Part shown: in pieces, positions 12,154-23,372 of the stretch | Position numbering within the stretch: the stretch's first letter is position 1 | Layout: the number at the start of each line of letters is the position of its first letter | Source of the DNA: Meghimatium bilineatum | Taxonomy: Eukaryota > Mollusca > Gastropoda > Stylommatophora > Philomycidae | Assembly: GCA_034231615.1 (NCBI GenBank) | Contig: CM067307.1 | Coordinates: 2,631,647 to 2,695,646 of the forward strand | DNA: 64,000 bases | Direction of reading: 5' to 3' | The notes under the pieces: generated by a model | The model's input: the letters and a program-made list of their open reading frames with translations, nothing else | Database searches by the model: none | What the model was told of the DNA's origin: nothing | Translations under genes and position numbers: made by a program

Positions 12154-13954
12154 TTCTATTTTTACACGGTGTCAACCTGTTACAGTCGATCTGATATTGG
12201 GCGACACACTGTAGCTATTATGGACACTCACAGTGCTAAGAAATAAGTCAACCTAGCATTGTTAACAAAGGCTTTGTCTACCTAGGCTTAAAAAGTCTGT
12301 TTGCGGCGAAATACTCGGAAGAAGTTGGCAGGTAACTCAACGGGTACATAGGCGCTAACAGCAGAGCTGTGTGGACAGCATAGGGCACAGTTAGACACAT
12401 AGTACGCTCTGGCCATCCACTGCACCTGATTTTCTCCCAGTTGTCTCGACTTTGTCTTGCCACTGGACCAAGATAAAACTCAGGAGAGAGAGTGTGGTTG
12501 ACGATTAGCGCAACTCTTCCACACTATAAACCAACTTCAGCGCTAGTCATTTCTCAACCCATTTATTTACTTATCTTTACTAAATAAATATGAAGAGAAC
12601 AAAGTGTGAATCAATCTTAGTTGGTTCATGGAATGTTCGAACACTTACGGATATCTCAGATGTAAACAGACCAGAAAGAAGAACAGCACTAATTGCTAAA
12701 GAATTGGCCCGTTATAATCTGGATATTGTTGCACTTAGTGAAACGCGGTTTGCAGATGAGGGTCAGTTGACAGAGAGAGGTGGAGGGTATACATTCTTCT
12801 GGATAGGACGTAAAAACACAGAGAGGCGTGAATCAGGTGTTGGTTTTGCTATAAAATCATCTCTGGTGCAGAAACTTCCAGGTCTGCCTCGAGGAATTAG
12901 CGATCGTTTGATGTCGTTGCGATTGAAAGTGAGCAAAAATAACTCTGTCGTAAACATGCAGAGCACCATAGACCGCTTCTCAAAGGCCTGCAACAACTTT
13001 GGTCTCACTATTAACACCAAAAAAACAGAAGTCATGCACCAAGCAACATCAAATAGCCAACATACTGCTACTTCCATCATCGTCAATCAGAAAAAACTGC
13101 AGGTAGTCGACAATTTTACTTACCTTGGAAGCACTCTCTCTCGCGATGTCAACATTGATGTGGAAATTAACAATAGACTGGCAAAAGCTAGTGCTGTATT
13201 TGGCAGATTACGCGAAAATGTATGGGACAGAAGAGGTATAAGAACAACCACCAAACTACAAGTATATCATGCTGCTGTTATACCAACCTTACTATACGCC
13301 TGCGAAGCGTGGACAGTGTATGCTAGACATGCAAGAAAGTTAAATCATTTCCATCTTACCTGCCTACGTAAATTACTAAACATCCATTGGTGGGACAAAG
13401 TACCAGACTACGAGGTCTTGGAAAAATCAACCTCAATAAGCATCCACACAATACTTATGAAGGCGCAGGCACGCTGGGCAGGCCATCTTGTGCGTATGGA
13501 GAACTCGCGTTTGCCAAAACAAATATATTATGGAGAACTCAAGGCAGGATTTCGAAAAGCTGGTGGACAGAAAAAGCGTTTCAAAGACACGCGCAAGTCA
13601 TCCTTGAAACATCTTAACATTCACATAGGCGCTTGGGAGAGCCTCGCTCAGGATAGAACAGCGTGGCGCTACCGCATTAGAACGGGAGCACTAGCGGCGG
13701 AAGAATTCAGACAAGAAACTGCAAGACAGAAGCGGACACGTAAAAAAGAAAAAACATCTCAACCTCACACAGATACCTTCTATTGTTGTCAATTCTGTAA
13801 AAGAACATTTTGTGCGCGCATTGGACTTGCTAGTCATTTAAAGACGCACTATTAACTTTATTATTTTGTTATTTATTGTTATTATTATTATGGTTGAGTT
13901 TTTGGTTATCGTCGATCACGACGGACGAACATCATCATCATCATCATCATCATC
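12154..13954 (+). mobile_element. Internally deleted zinc-finger LINE (family A) inside the 49-bp array
   Basis: A 1.8-kb non-LTR retrotransposon copy. It is flanked by ATATCAAAT at 12145-12153 and again at 13955-13963, a 9-bp target-site duplication. The flanking array also contains that word in every unit, so the duplication is consistent rather than decisive. The 3' end is an (ATC)n tract at about 13931-13954, a simple-repeat tail known from several LINE clades. The 5' 435 bp precede the ORF and may be 5' untranslated sequence. The ORF inside is intact (next entry), which suggests relatively recent insertion. Exact clade is not assigned. Confidence 0.88.
12590..13855 (+). CDS. LINE ORF: APE-endonuclease N-terminus fused to RT C-terminus and C2H2 finger (421 aa)
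   Basis: An uninterrupted 421-residue ORF. Residues 9-120 match the N-terminal part of an APE-type LINE endonuclease: SWNVRTL at 13-19 and ALSETRF at 48-54, including the catalytic Glu of that family. At about residue 118-122 (KVSKNNSVVNMQS) it jumps straight to the region downstream of the RT catalytic YADD box. From there it reads NNFGLTINTKKTEVM, FTYLGSTLSRDV, LLYACEAWTVY and the RT thumb. The C-terminus (400-420) is C-x2-C-x12-H-x3-H, a classic C2H2 finger. The remaining endonuclease motifs and RT motifs A-C are absent, so this protein cannot be a working endonuclease or polymerase. The deletion preserved the frame. The start at 12590 is the first in-frame ATG next to SWNVRTL. Whether it is expressed is unknown. 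Confidence 0.8.
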   Translation: MKRTKCESILVGSWNVRTLTDISDVNRPERRTALIAKELARYNLDIVALSETRFADEGQLTERGGGYTFFWIGRKNTERRESGVGFAIKSSLVQKLPGLPRGISDRLMSLRLKVSKNNSVVNMQSTIDRFSKACNNFGLTINTKKTEVMHQATSNSQHTATSIIVNQKKLQVVDNFTYLGSTLSRDVNIDVEINNRLAKASAVFGRLRENVWDRRGIRTTTKLQVYHAAVIPTLLYACEAWTVYARHARKLNHFHLTCLRKLLNIHWWDKVPDYEVLEKSTSISIHTILMKAQARWAGHLVRMENSRLPKQIYYGELKAGFRKAGGQKKRFKDTRKSSLKHLNIHIGAWESLAQDRTAWRYRIRTGALAAEEFRQETARQKRTRKKEKTSQPHTDTFYCCQFCKRTFCARIGLASHLKTHY

Positions 13955-15228
13955 ATATCAAATAGACAATCATACTTGTGAACCAGGAGATTTTGTTGTT
14001 CATATATCAAATAAACACTCAGACTTGTGAACCTGGAGATTTTGTTGTTCATATATCAAATAGACACTCAGACTTGTGAACCTGGAGATTTTGTTGTTCA
14101 TATATCAAATAGACACTCAGACTTGTGAACCAGGAGATTTTGTTGTTCATATATCAAATAGACACTCAGACTTGTGAACCAGGAGATTTTGTTGTTCATA
14201 TATCAAATAGACACTCAGATTTGTGAACCTGGAGATTTTGTTGTTCATATATCAAATAGACACTCAGACTTGTGAACCTGGAGATTTTGTTGTTCATATA
14301 TCAAATAGACACTCAGACTTGTGAACCAGGAGATTTTGTTGTTCATATATCAAATAGACAATCATACTTGTGAACCAGGAGATTTTGTTGTTCATATATC
14401 AAATAGACACTCAGACTTGTGAACCTGGAGATTTTGTTGTTCATATATCAAATAGACACTCAGACTTGTGAACTAGAAGATTTTGTTGTTCATATATCAA
14501 ATAGACACTCAGACTTGTGAACCTGGAGATTTTGTTGTTCATATATCAAATAGACACTCAGACTTGTGAACCTGGAGATTTTGTTGTTCATATATCAAAT
14601 AGACACTCAGACTTGTGAACCTGGAGATTTTGTTGTTCATATATCAAATAAACACTCAGAATTGTGAACCTGAAGATTTTGTTGTTCATATATCAAATAG
14701 ACACTCAGACTTGTGAACCAGAAGATTTTGTTGTTCATATATCAGACACTCAGACTTGTGAACCTGGAGATTTTGTTGTTCATATATCAGACACTCAGAC
14801 TTGTGAACCAGAAGATTGTGTTGTTCATATATCAAATAGACACTCAGACTTGTGAACCTGGAGATTTTGTTGTTCATATATCAAATAGACACTCAGACTT
14901 GTGAACCAGGAGATTTTGTTGTTCATATATCAAATAGACACTCAGACTTGTGAACCTGGAGATTTTGTTGTTCATATATCAAATAGACACTCAGACTTGT
15001 GAACCAGGAGATTTTGTTGTTCATATATCAAATAGACACTCAGACTTGTGAACCAGGAGATTTTGTTGTTCATATATCAAATAGACACTCAGACTTGTGA
15101 ACCTGGAGATTTTGTTGTTCATATATCAAATAGACACTCAGACTTGTGAACCAGGAGATTTTGTTGTTCATATATCAAATAGACACTCAGACTTGTGAAC
15201 CTGGAGATTTTGTTGTTCATATATCAAA
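13955..15228. repeat. 49-bp minisatellite, right arm, about 26 copies
   Basis: Same unit as the left arm, but nearly all copies have ACTTG where the left arm mixes ACCTG and ACTTG. This indicates separate homogenisation of the two arms, either before or after the LINE split them. Short 37-43-bp units occur near 14745-14800. Confidence 0.95.
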
Positions 15229-15362
15229 AGAATTTGAGATCAGTTAAGAGAGTTAAATAATAATAAGGCATCTATCAGACTCCAGATAATGAGACAAGAA
15301 GACATAGTTGTCCACGGAAAGTTTTTATTTGTATAGAAATTGCACATGGAATCAATTATAGT

Positions 15363-15485
15363 TACAGATGTGTTTTGAACTGAAGTATTTTATATTTAAG
15401 TGTTTTATACTGAAGTGTTTTATATTGAAGTGTTTTATACTGAAGTACTTTATATTGCAGTATTTTATACTGAAGTGTTCTTTTA
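15363..15485. repeat. Short second copy of the 15-bp array
   Basis: About eight GAAGTGTTTTATACT and TTTTATATT-type units, the same family as the 1.9-kb array ending at 8313, seven kilobases away. Confidence 0.85.
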
Positions 15486-15807
15486 TCTTATTATTTGAAT
15501 CTTTTAGATATTTTTCTTAGAGATAAACATATATTCATGTAATTACAATGTCATTAGCACTTGCTCACTTAATGAAGTCTTGAAGTACTGTAGAATGCAA
15601 ATTTATATGTGTCGATTTCCAAGACACAGAGCGTATAGTTTCTTTAGAACGGTGATCACAGTCTTTGCTATTTTACGAAAAAATACACGGTATATTTTGC
15701 AAACCACTTGCACAGGATGTCTTTGACATAACTCTTGCATGAAATATTTTATTCTGTAAATTCTTACATAACATCGACATGCAACATTCTATTAGAAGAT
15801 TTGTCGG
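15486..15807. other. Unassigned spacer
   Basis: Unique AT-rich sequence between arrays. No feature seen. Confidence 0.5.
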
Positions 15808-16746
15808 ACACAACTATCATAACATTGTATTAGACCATATGTGTGTAACACAACTATCATAACATTGTATTAGACCATATGTGTGTAACACAACTATCAC
15901 AACATTGTATTAGACCATATGTGTGTAACACAACTATCACAACATTGTATTAGACCATATGTGTGGTACACAACTATCACAACATTGTATTAGACCATAT
16001 GTGTGTAACACAACTATCACAACATTGTATTAGACCATATGTGTGTAACACAACTATCATAACATTGTATTAGACCATATGTGTGTAACACAACTATCAC
16101 AACATTGTATTAGACCATATGTGTGTAACACAACTATCACAACATTGTATTAGACCATATGTGTGTAACACAACTATCATAACATTGTATTAGACCATAT
16201 GTGTGTAACACAACTATCATAACATTGTATTAGACCATATGTGTGTAACACAACTATCATAACATTGTATTAGACCATATGTGTGTAACACAACTATCAC
16301 AACATTGTATTAGACCATATGTGTGTAACACAACTATCACAACATTGTATTAGACCATATGTGTGGTACACAACTATCACAACATTGTATTAGACCATAT
16401 GTGTGTAACACAACTATCACAACATTGTATTAGACCATATGTGTGTAACACAACTATCATAACATTGTATTAGACCATATGTGTGTAACACAACTATCAC
16501 AACATTGTATTAGACCATATGTGTGTAACACAACTATCATAACATTGTATTAGACCATATGTGTGTAACACAACTATCATAACATTGTATTAGACCATAT
16601 GTGTGTAACACAACTATCATAACATTGTATTAGACCATATGTGTGTAACACAACTATCATAACATTGTATTAGACCATATGTGTGTAACACAACTATCAT
16701 AACATTGTATTAGACCATATGTGTGTAACACAACTATCACAACATT
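15808..16746. repeat. 40-bp minisatellite with a 400-bp higher-order repeat, about 24 copies
   Basis: The unit contains ACAACTATCATAACATTGTA, then TTAGACCATATGTGTGTAAC. It is almost perfectly homogeneous. The main variation is C or T at one position (ATCAC or ATCAT), plus a rare GTGTGGTACA junction at 15961 and 16361, exactly 400 bp apart. Units 3-12 and 13-22 show the same C/T pattern except at one position, so a ten-unit block was duplicated. Confidence 0.95.
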
Positions 16747-16780
16747 ATTTGAACGATGTGTGAAGTAGTTGATTTAATAT

Positions 16781-16965
16781 GGAACTGTTATCTTCTTCTT
16801 CTTCTTCAGCGTTCATTCTCACACTCCCGCTGGATCTAGCAGGACCATGGTCCTAGTAGATTTCCAGCAGGATGTAATCCAGAGAATGGAAATGCGTTGA
16901 GTAATCGTTTTATTTGCGCCAATGGCCCGACACATCCGTCTTAGGCGGAGAACTGATATCAATAA
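16781..16965 (+). repeat. Interspersed SINE-like repeat, copy 1 (family H)
   Basis: Shares with 18752-19012 and 38395-38640 a block reading CTTCTTC, CATTCTCA-CACTCC, GCAGGATGTAATCC, GAGAA-GGAATGCGTTG and TTTGCGCC-GGC-TGACACATCC. This copy has an extra inverted stretch (GCAGGACCATGGTCCTAGTAG) in the middle and is truncated at its right end. No coding potential. Confidence 0.75.
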
Positions 16966-17059
16966 ATAAACAAAGAACAACTGGACACTCTAATCAGATG
17001 ACAAAAAAAATAAAAATGCTGACGTCAACAAGGAGAAATAAACATTAAAAATACTGGCT

Positions 17060-18195
17060 ACTATCATCTACATTCTATCATACTGTCATACTGCCTACTA
17101 ACATACTATCTTACTGCCTACTATCTTACTGCCTACTATCTTACTGCCTACTATCTTACTGCCTACTATCTTACTGCCTACTAACATACTGCCTACTATC
17201 TTACTGCCTACTATCTTACTGCCTACTATCATACTGCCTACTATTATACTGCCTACTATCATACTGCCTACTATCATACTGCCTACTATTATACTGCCTA
17301 CTATTATACTGCCTACTATCATACTGCCTACTACCATACTCCATACTATCATACTATCATACTATCATACTATCATACTGCCTACTATCATACTGCCTAC
17401 TACCATACTATCATACTATCATACTATCATACTGCCTACTATCATACTGCCTACTATCATACTGCCTACTATCATACTATCATACTATCATACTATCATA
17501 CTGCCTACTATCATACTGCCTACTATCATACTGCCTACTATCATACTGCCTACTATCATACTATCATACTATCATACTATCATACTGCCTACTATCATAC
17601 TATCATACTATCATACTATCATACTGCCTACTATCATACTATCATACTCTCATACTGCCTACTATCATACTGCCTACTATCATACTATCATACTATCATA
17701 CTATCATACTATCATACTATCATACTGCCTACTATCATACTATCATACTATCATACTATCATACTATCATACTATCATACTATCATACTGCCTACTATCA
17801 TACTATCATACTATCATACTGCCTACTATCATACTATCATACTATCATACTGCATACTATCATACTATCATACTGTCATACTATCATACTGCCTACTATC
17901 ATACTATCATACTATCATACCGCATACTATCATACTATCATACTATCATACTGTCATACTATCATACTATCATACTGCCTACTATCATACTATCATACTG
18001 TCATACTATCATACTGCCTACTATCATACTATCATACTATCATACTATCATACTATCATACTGCCTACTATCATACTGTCATACTATCATACTGCCTACT
18101 ATCATACTATCATACTATCATACTATCATACTATCATACTATCATACTATCATACTATCATACCGCCTACTATCATACTATCATACTGCCTACCA
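17060..18195. repeat. Composite 7+8-bp microsatellite-like array
   Basis: Built from two blocks, TGCCTAC (7 bp) and TATCATAC (8 bp). On the left they alternate as 15-bp dimers (TGCCTACTATCTTAC), and on the right the 8-bp block is amplified into long runs with scattered 7-bp blocks. An 84-codon minus-strand ORF is a by-product. Confidence 0.95.
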
Positions 18196-18751
18196 TTTCT
18201 GTGTAGTCGGGAACGGTTGCTTGTCACGTAGAGAAATTGTTCAATCAAATGAGAGCGTCTCAATGTTTGATCAACTTATGTCATGTGTTTATACGTTTTA
18301 TTTTGGCTAGATTTATTGACACAGTAAATGAACGTATGTTATAGTCGTTGTCTTTTTTAACTGTCGTAAATCCCACATTCAAGCGAATATTTCAGAAACT
18401 GTCTGTTTGACCGCAGAGATTATCGGAATCCAACGTTTTATTCAAACCAACTCTTAAAAAATATTTGCTCATCTACAAATGTTAGTAATTTAGCATGTTT
18501 CATCTATAACGTATATACATATGCACTGGATATAAGATGTTTTACAGTATTCATTCGCCAAAGCCAGTTACTGTCTAAATAATCGGAACACATTTGCATT
18601 GGTAATGTTTCGTTTATATTGTTTGGGCTTTCCATTTCCTGTGACGGAAAGTACAAATATATTGCCCAATTGAAGACGTGATACAAATTAAGAACGTCAC
18701 CAATCACGCCGCTTCCCCTATCTACAGGCAGAAATATGTTGTCGTGTGATC
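18196..18751. other. Unassigned spacer
   Basis: Unique AT-rich DNA. A 108-codon minus-strand ORF (18504-18830) overlaps the family H repeat at its 5' end and has no recognisable domain, so I do not call it a gene. Confidence 0.45.
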
Positions 18752-19012
18752 TTCTACTTCTTCTGCGTTCATTCTCAAACTCCTGCAGATTAGCAGGATG
18801 TAGTCCGGAGAACGGAATGCGTTGTGTCATGGTTTACAGCATTGCTGTGATATCTGCGCCTTTCGGCCTGACACATCCGACTTCAGCATGGCTTTGGGTC
18901 ACTGACCCTATATGGGATGGGACAGCCAACTCCATTCCATAACCTCCTTAGTCGCCTTTTACGACATGCGTGGAAGGTAAACAGTGTTGCTATTCTTTGC
19001 TCCCCTTTCTAA
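18752..19012 (+). repeat. Interspersed SINE-like repeat, copy 2 (family H)
   Basis: The most complete of three copies. After the block shared with copy 1 it continues through CTTAGTCGCCTTTTACGACA, TGCGTGGAAGGTAAACAGTG and TTGCTATTCTTTGCTCCCCTTT. That last part resembles the unit of the 44-bp minisatellite at 38.6-40.7 kb. It is a candidate non-autonomous retroposon. I could not identify a tRNA-like head, a tail or a target duplication with confidence. Confidence 0.75.
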
Positions 19013-19124
19013 AAAAACAGCTATAAATATAGCAAGTGTATCATAACTAGAAGAGGATTTCCTGAGTACAAACATTATGTTACGACGTCCAAACGTTACT
19101 CATGTTGACGCAATTATCTATTTA

Positions 19125-19755
19125 TTGGTCACTCCAGCATGTTGTCACAACATAGTGAACAATAACGATCACTGACATAATCAGTTTGACCAACAGCAGT
19201 GATGGTTAGTTGGATGGTTGCTGATCCAGCTGTCCATGGGCTCATGCTCTTTGATGCAATGCCATTGTGTGATATATATGTATATTTTTGTGAGCTGTTG
19301 TTTTGTTCCATATACGGTGTTCCATCTATCTGACCCTGGAGGGAGAAGCATTTTCTTTACTTCATCCAGGAATGGACATTAAAAAATTTGTGGTCAACAG
19401 TTTCGTAGGGATAAGCGTACAACCGGTATCCTGGAGTGTGTTGTGGTTGTATTCTGTTCAGGTGATTGTTATGCTGTACATGTTGTGTGTGAAGTCGGAA
19501 ATTGATGCTCTGGTCGTTCCTTCCAGGATGATGATGTTGTTTTTAGGGTTTGGGCTGGTCATATATTTATAGATTTCCCTCCCAGTGTTTCCTATGGCCA
19601 AACAGTTCATCCAATTCTCTTTGTTCACATATTCCAACATCATTTTAAGTGTGTTCATGGTTGTTTGTCTTCCGGTAATGACATCCGTTGATGGATGGTG
19701 TTTCTCTAATGAAGTCTGGGTCATTCCGTCGAACGTTGGATTGATCAACTAACAT
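19125..19755 (-). pseudogene. LINE 3' fragment, RNase-H LINE family D
   Basis: The minus-strand translation begins MINPTFDGM and contains NKENWMNCLAIGNTGREIYK followed by YMTSPNPKN. It aligns by eye with the plus-strand copy at 27.99-28.4 kb (TEREIYKYMTNSNTKDNINL). The part downstream of the ORF continues as stop-interrupted homologous sequence (HKNIHIYHTMALHQ). This is the region after RNase H in that LINE, with the catalytic domains missing. Non-functional. Confidence 0.75.
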
Positions 19756-19773
19756 CGTAAAGTCCAGACCGAT

Positions 19774-20106
19774 GTGTGTAACAGAAGTCAGTTCATTCCA
19801 ATTCTCTTTCATTCAAATGAATTATTTTGTGATACTGTGTTAAAAAATACCCAAAGATCATCTAGCACAGAAAAATCGCTACAAGACGTTCTACTAGAAA
19901 GTGATTTACAAGAAGAATACAACAACAAAATCACCAAACAATACACCGCCTTAGATAAGCCATCAGAATTAGTAAATACCATAACATACATAGAAATGAA
20001 ATGGGAGAATTTTAGATATACTGCAATAAATGCAACTTTGGATACAACCGGTCTCGTACAAAACAATAAGAAGAAATGGATAACCGAAATCACTTGGTCA
20101 AAAACT
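19774..20106 (+). pseudogene. LINE fragment: endonuclease-RT linker
   Basis: Part of a 127-codon ORF. LQEEYNNKITKQYTALDK, a short spacer, WENFRYTAINATLDTTG and NKKKWITEITW follow the pattern of the linker between endonuclease and RT in many LINEs (a W-x-n-I region followed by a K-x-W-ITEETW-like motif). It ends where the hAT terminal sequence starts at 20107. Family not assigned. Confidence 0.55.
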
Positions 20107-20122
20107 AGGGCTGTACCGGATT
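20107..20122 (-). repeat. Putative hAT terminal inverted repeat (3' end of the element)
   Basis: TAGGGCTGTACCGGAT resembles the TAGGGCTG-type termini of hAT transposons and sits downstream of a minus-strand hAT transposase relic. The next 80 bp are rich in CCGGATTT and ATCCGGCC motifs typical of hAT subterminal repeats. I did not find the partner terminus in the window. Confidence 0.55.
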
Positions 20123-21540
20123 CAATTTTTTTAAATCCGACATCGGGCCGGATTTAGCCGGATTTATAAAGTGAGATCCGGCCGGAGCCGGATTTACAAA
20201 TACAAAATAAAAATAAAATAACGTACTACATCACTTGACTTAGGTGAGTGGAGTCACTCGACTGTTCATTACTGCAGTTCATTACTATAATGACAATGAT
20301 GACATATACTCATATTAAATCATTTAAATGTAAAATAATTACATTTACATTAGAATAAGTAATATCAAGTTCCATAAGTTCAAGATGAAACATAATACAT
20401 AAGCACATAATGCTAATTTAGTAATTTTAATTTTTAGTTTTCAGTTTATAGTTTTCACATTGTTTTCAGTTGGCAAATTGGCAGCTCAATTACCACTCAC
20501 AATAACAGTACATTGAACAGATTGAATTTATTGAAATACATTCATTCAGTAATTTCACTATTTAAGTCAATCAGTCTTCATTATGGCTGTGAAGTTGAAC
20601 TCTTTCTTAGAAGTCTAGAAAGGACGAGTTGTATTTCAGGATAATTAACGTCTCCGAATTTTGAGGTAAAAGGCTACTACTATGGGCAGTGATAATGTCT
20701 CCTGCAATACTGAACAGTCTTTCCCATGTACAGGTGTAAATACTGTTAGATTCGATGTCCGCGAATCTGCTGCTAACAGCTTCAAGCAGGGCTGTTTTCA
20801 TAGTTTTGATCTCAGCATTACTACCTTCTTTCTGGAGGAAGGCCATGAGTGTTTTCACTAATGGGGTCACAACTGATATTGATGCCTGAGCTGCACTTAT
20901 TTCACGTGTGAGTTCGTCAAATGGTGACAAAGTAGCTATCACATTCTCCGTGACTGCCCACTGCTGTGCGTTAGCCCAGTTACCGAATCAGTTTCAAAAC
21001 AGTACAGACTGATGCTGCGCCGTTGTTGTAACAGACGTCGTAGCATGTAGAACGTTGAGTTCCATCGTGTTGTCACGTCCTGGATAAGCTGATCTTGTGG
21101 TAGGTTTAATTCATTTTGAAGTTCACCCAAACGACAGGTTGCTGAAGAATAGTGTTTAAAATGTCCTACCAATTTTATTCCAGTACTGATGATGTCAGCA
21201 ACATACTTTAGACTCAAAAGACCATCACGCGCACACAGCTGAGTGTGTGTGCAAAATATCCAATACTTAAATAGCTGCCATCACGAAAGCATTTGGCAAT
21301 GTTGAATGCATTGTCTCTCACAAGAACATGGCACTTCTCACGTGCAATTGACCACTCATCCAGTATCATTTCAAAATGTGCAAGCAAGTTTGTGGCCGTA
21401 TAATGTTCATCAAATGCAGTACAACGGAAGACTACACTGCTGTCAACGAAGGAGTCTGTTAACTAATGGCCAGTGAAGCCCATAAATGACTGAGTGGTGT
21501 GTTAAGCTGTCCACGTAGCTGCTGTGAATGATATGTAATC
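20123..21540 (-). pseudogene. hAT transposase relic, C-terminal portion
   Basis: Read on the minus strand from 21540 downward: ISFTAATWTA (the DDE strand region typical of ZBED-like hATs), LTDSFVDSSVVFRCTAFDEH, LVRDNAFNIAKCF, LIQDVTTRWNSTFYMLRR, a frameshift near 20945-20990 (VTGL to WANAQQWAVTENV), then SPFDELTREISAAQASISVV and finally ERLFSIAGDIITAH-SSLLPQN, the hAT dimerisation signature. The stretch between KTALLEAVSSRFAD and TWERLFSIAGD is too short for the family, so an internal deletion is likely. Stops and frameshifts make it inactive. The upstream half lies at 23373-23775, beyond a LINE insertion. Confidence 0.85.
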
Positions 21541-23372
21541 AGTGTCATGTATCACTGGAAAAGTGCCAGGCTCAGACTCCATTCCAGCCGATTTTTACGC
21601 TGTTAGTGTCACTGTCAAATCTGTCAAACTTACAGACTCTTCCTCCATGCAATGTGTAACCTGGAAGCGATACAACACGACGTTAAGGATGCTTCCATCA
21701 TACATTTGTACAATAGAAAAAGTAAATCGCCTAGCTTGCGACAACCATTGAGGCATATCCTTGCTCTCTATAGCAGGCAAGATTCTGGCTAGGGTCCTGT
21801 TAAACAGACTGCAAGCCCATCTTGAAACAGATCTCCTTCCAGAGAGCCAATGTGGCTGCCGATAGGGCAGAGTTACTGTTGATATAATTTTCACTGCCAG
21901 ACAACTACAGGAAAAGTGTCGTGAACAGAACATTGGTCTCTACACAACATTTGTCGACCTAACTAAGGCATTCGACACTGTAAATCGCGAAGGACTATGG
22001 AAAATCATGGCCAAATTTCGATGTCCCGAAAAATTTACCATCATGGTTCGCCAGTTCCATGATGATATGACAGCCTGTGTGCAAGATGACGGCGCACACT
22101 CAAACCCCTTTCCAGTGACCAACAGCGTCAAACCGTTGCGACCTGGCTCCGACGCTCTTCAGCATGGTGTTCTCTGCCATGTTAAATGATGCCTTCCGGA
22201 AAAACAGTGCAGGAATTTGTTTTCGCTATCAAGCTGACAGAGGACTATTCAATCTTAGCTAATTGAAGGCCTAGACCGAAACTAAGACGGACATTGTTCG
22301 CGACCTCTTGTTCGCCGACGATTGTGCATTAAATGTTACCTGTCTGAAAGACATGCAATACAGCATGGACCTCATTTCTTTTGCCTGTGATGCGTTCGGT
22401 CTCACCATGATCACCGCGTAGACTTTAGTAATGTATCAACCAGCGCCATGTGTCCCCTACACAGAACCAGTGATCATAGTAAAGGGACAAAAACTTTATA
22501 CTGCCAATAACTTTGTATATCTATGCAGAACACTATTACAAACTGCGACAATTGATGAGGATGTTGCCCTGCGTATTGATCGTGCCAGTGCAGCATTCGG
22601 AAGCCTTCATGTCAACGCCGGATCATGCGTGGTCTCAGTCTGACAACTAAGTTGGATGTGTACCGCGCAGTGGTTCTACCAACACTGCTTTATGGTGCGT
22701 CATACTGGACTGTCTATGCGAGACACGCTCGACAGCTTAACTCTTTTCATCTTCGGTGCCTACGAAACCTCATGGGAGTACGTTAACAGGATCGAGTACC
22801 AGATACGGAAATTCTTCAGAAGTCCAGTATGCAAAGCATCCATGCAATGCTGACTAGGTCCCAACTCCGCTGGTTGGCCACATCGTCCGTATGCACGATA
22901 AGCGCCTTCCAAAGAGATTATTCTATTGGGAGCTGTGCGAAGGTAAACGTTCAAGTGGAGGGCAGACAAAGCGCTTCAAGGATCAACTAAAATGCTCTCT
23001 CATGCACTGTAGCATCAATCCTAGTTCCTTGGAGACTACATCACTTGATCGCTCAGCCTGGCACACCAAGATCACTGCTGGCATCACGAAATTTGAAAAA
23101 GAAAGAACACTGCGGGCAATCCACAAGCGCAAGAAGCGAAAGGACAAATCCGTAAACTCGCCTACCCCGAACCTTCAGCACACCTGCAAGTATTGCAATA
23201 GAACTTTCCGTGCACGAATCGGACTCATCGGGCATCTACGAACTCACAAACCAAATTAGTTAATTACCAATTTAATTATTATATATATATTTTTTCATCG
23301 CATTTAATGTTCTTCATGCCATGCTTATGTTCTCTTGCGAAGGAGAATCATCAGATCAGATCAGATATCATT
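21541..23372 (+). pseudogene. Degraded zinc-finger LINE (family A) inserted in the hAT
   Basis: 5'-truncated relic starting in the RT fingers (ITGKVPGSDSIPADFY). Then, in shifting frames, it has FVDLTKAFDTVNREGLW (RT motif A with the catalytic Asp), LLFADDCA near 22310 (motif C FADD), ASAAFGSLHVNAG, and C-terminal GGQTKRFKDQLKCSL ending in a C2H2 finger, CKYCNRTFRARIGLIGHLRT plus H. The longest intact piece is 122 codons (22891-23259). The 3' end is a GATCA-type simple repeat at about 23350-23370. It has the same layout as the 12.6-kb ORF but keeps the RT core lost there. Many stops and frameshifts. Confidence 0.85.

Noticed and set aside
15808..16746. CRISPR array (regular 40-bp repeats)
   Set aside because: Units are directly abutting with no unique spacers, the surroundings are eukaryotic, and no cas-like genes exist in the window.
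18504..18830. 108-codon minus-strand ORF as a host exon (CTLD-like spacing of W and C)
   Set aside because: Its N-terminal part is family H repeat sequence and the remainder has no convincing lectin motif.
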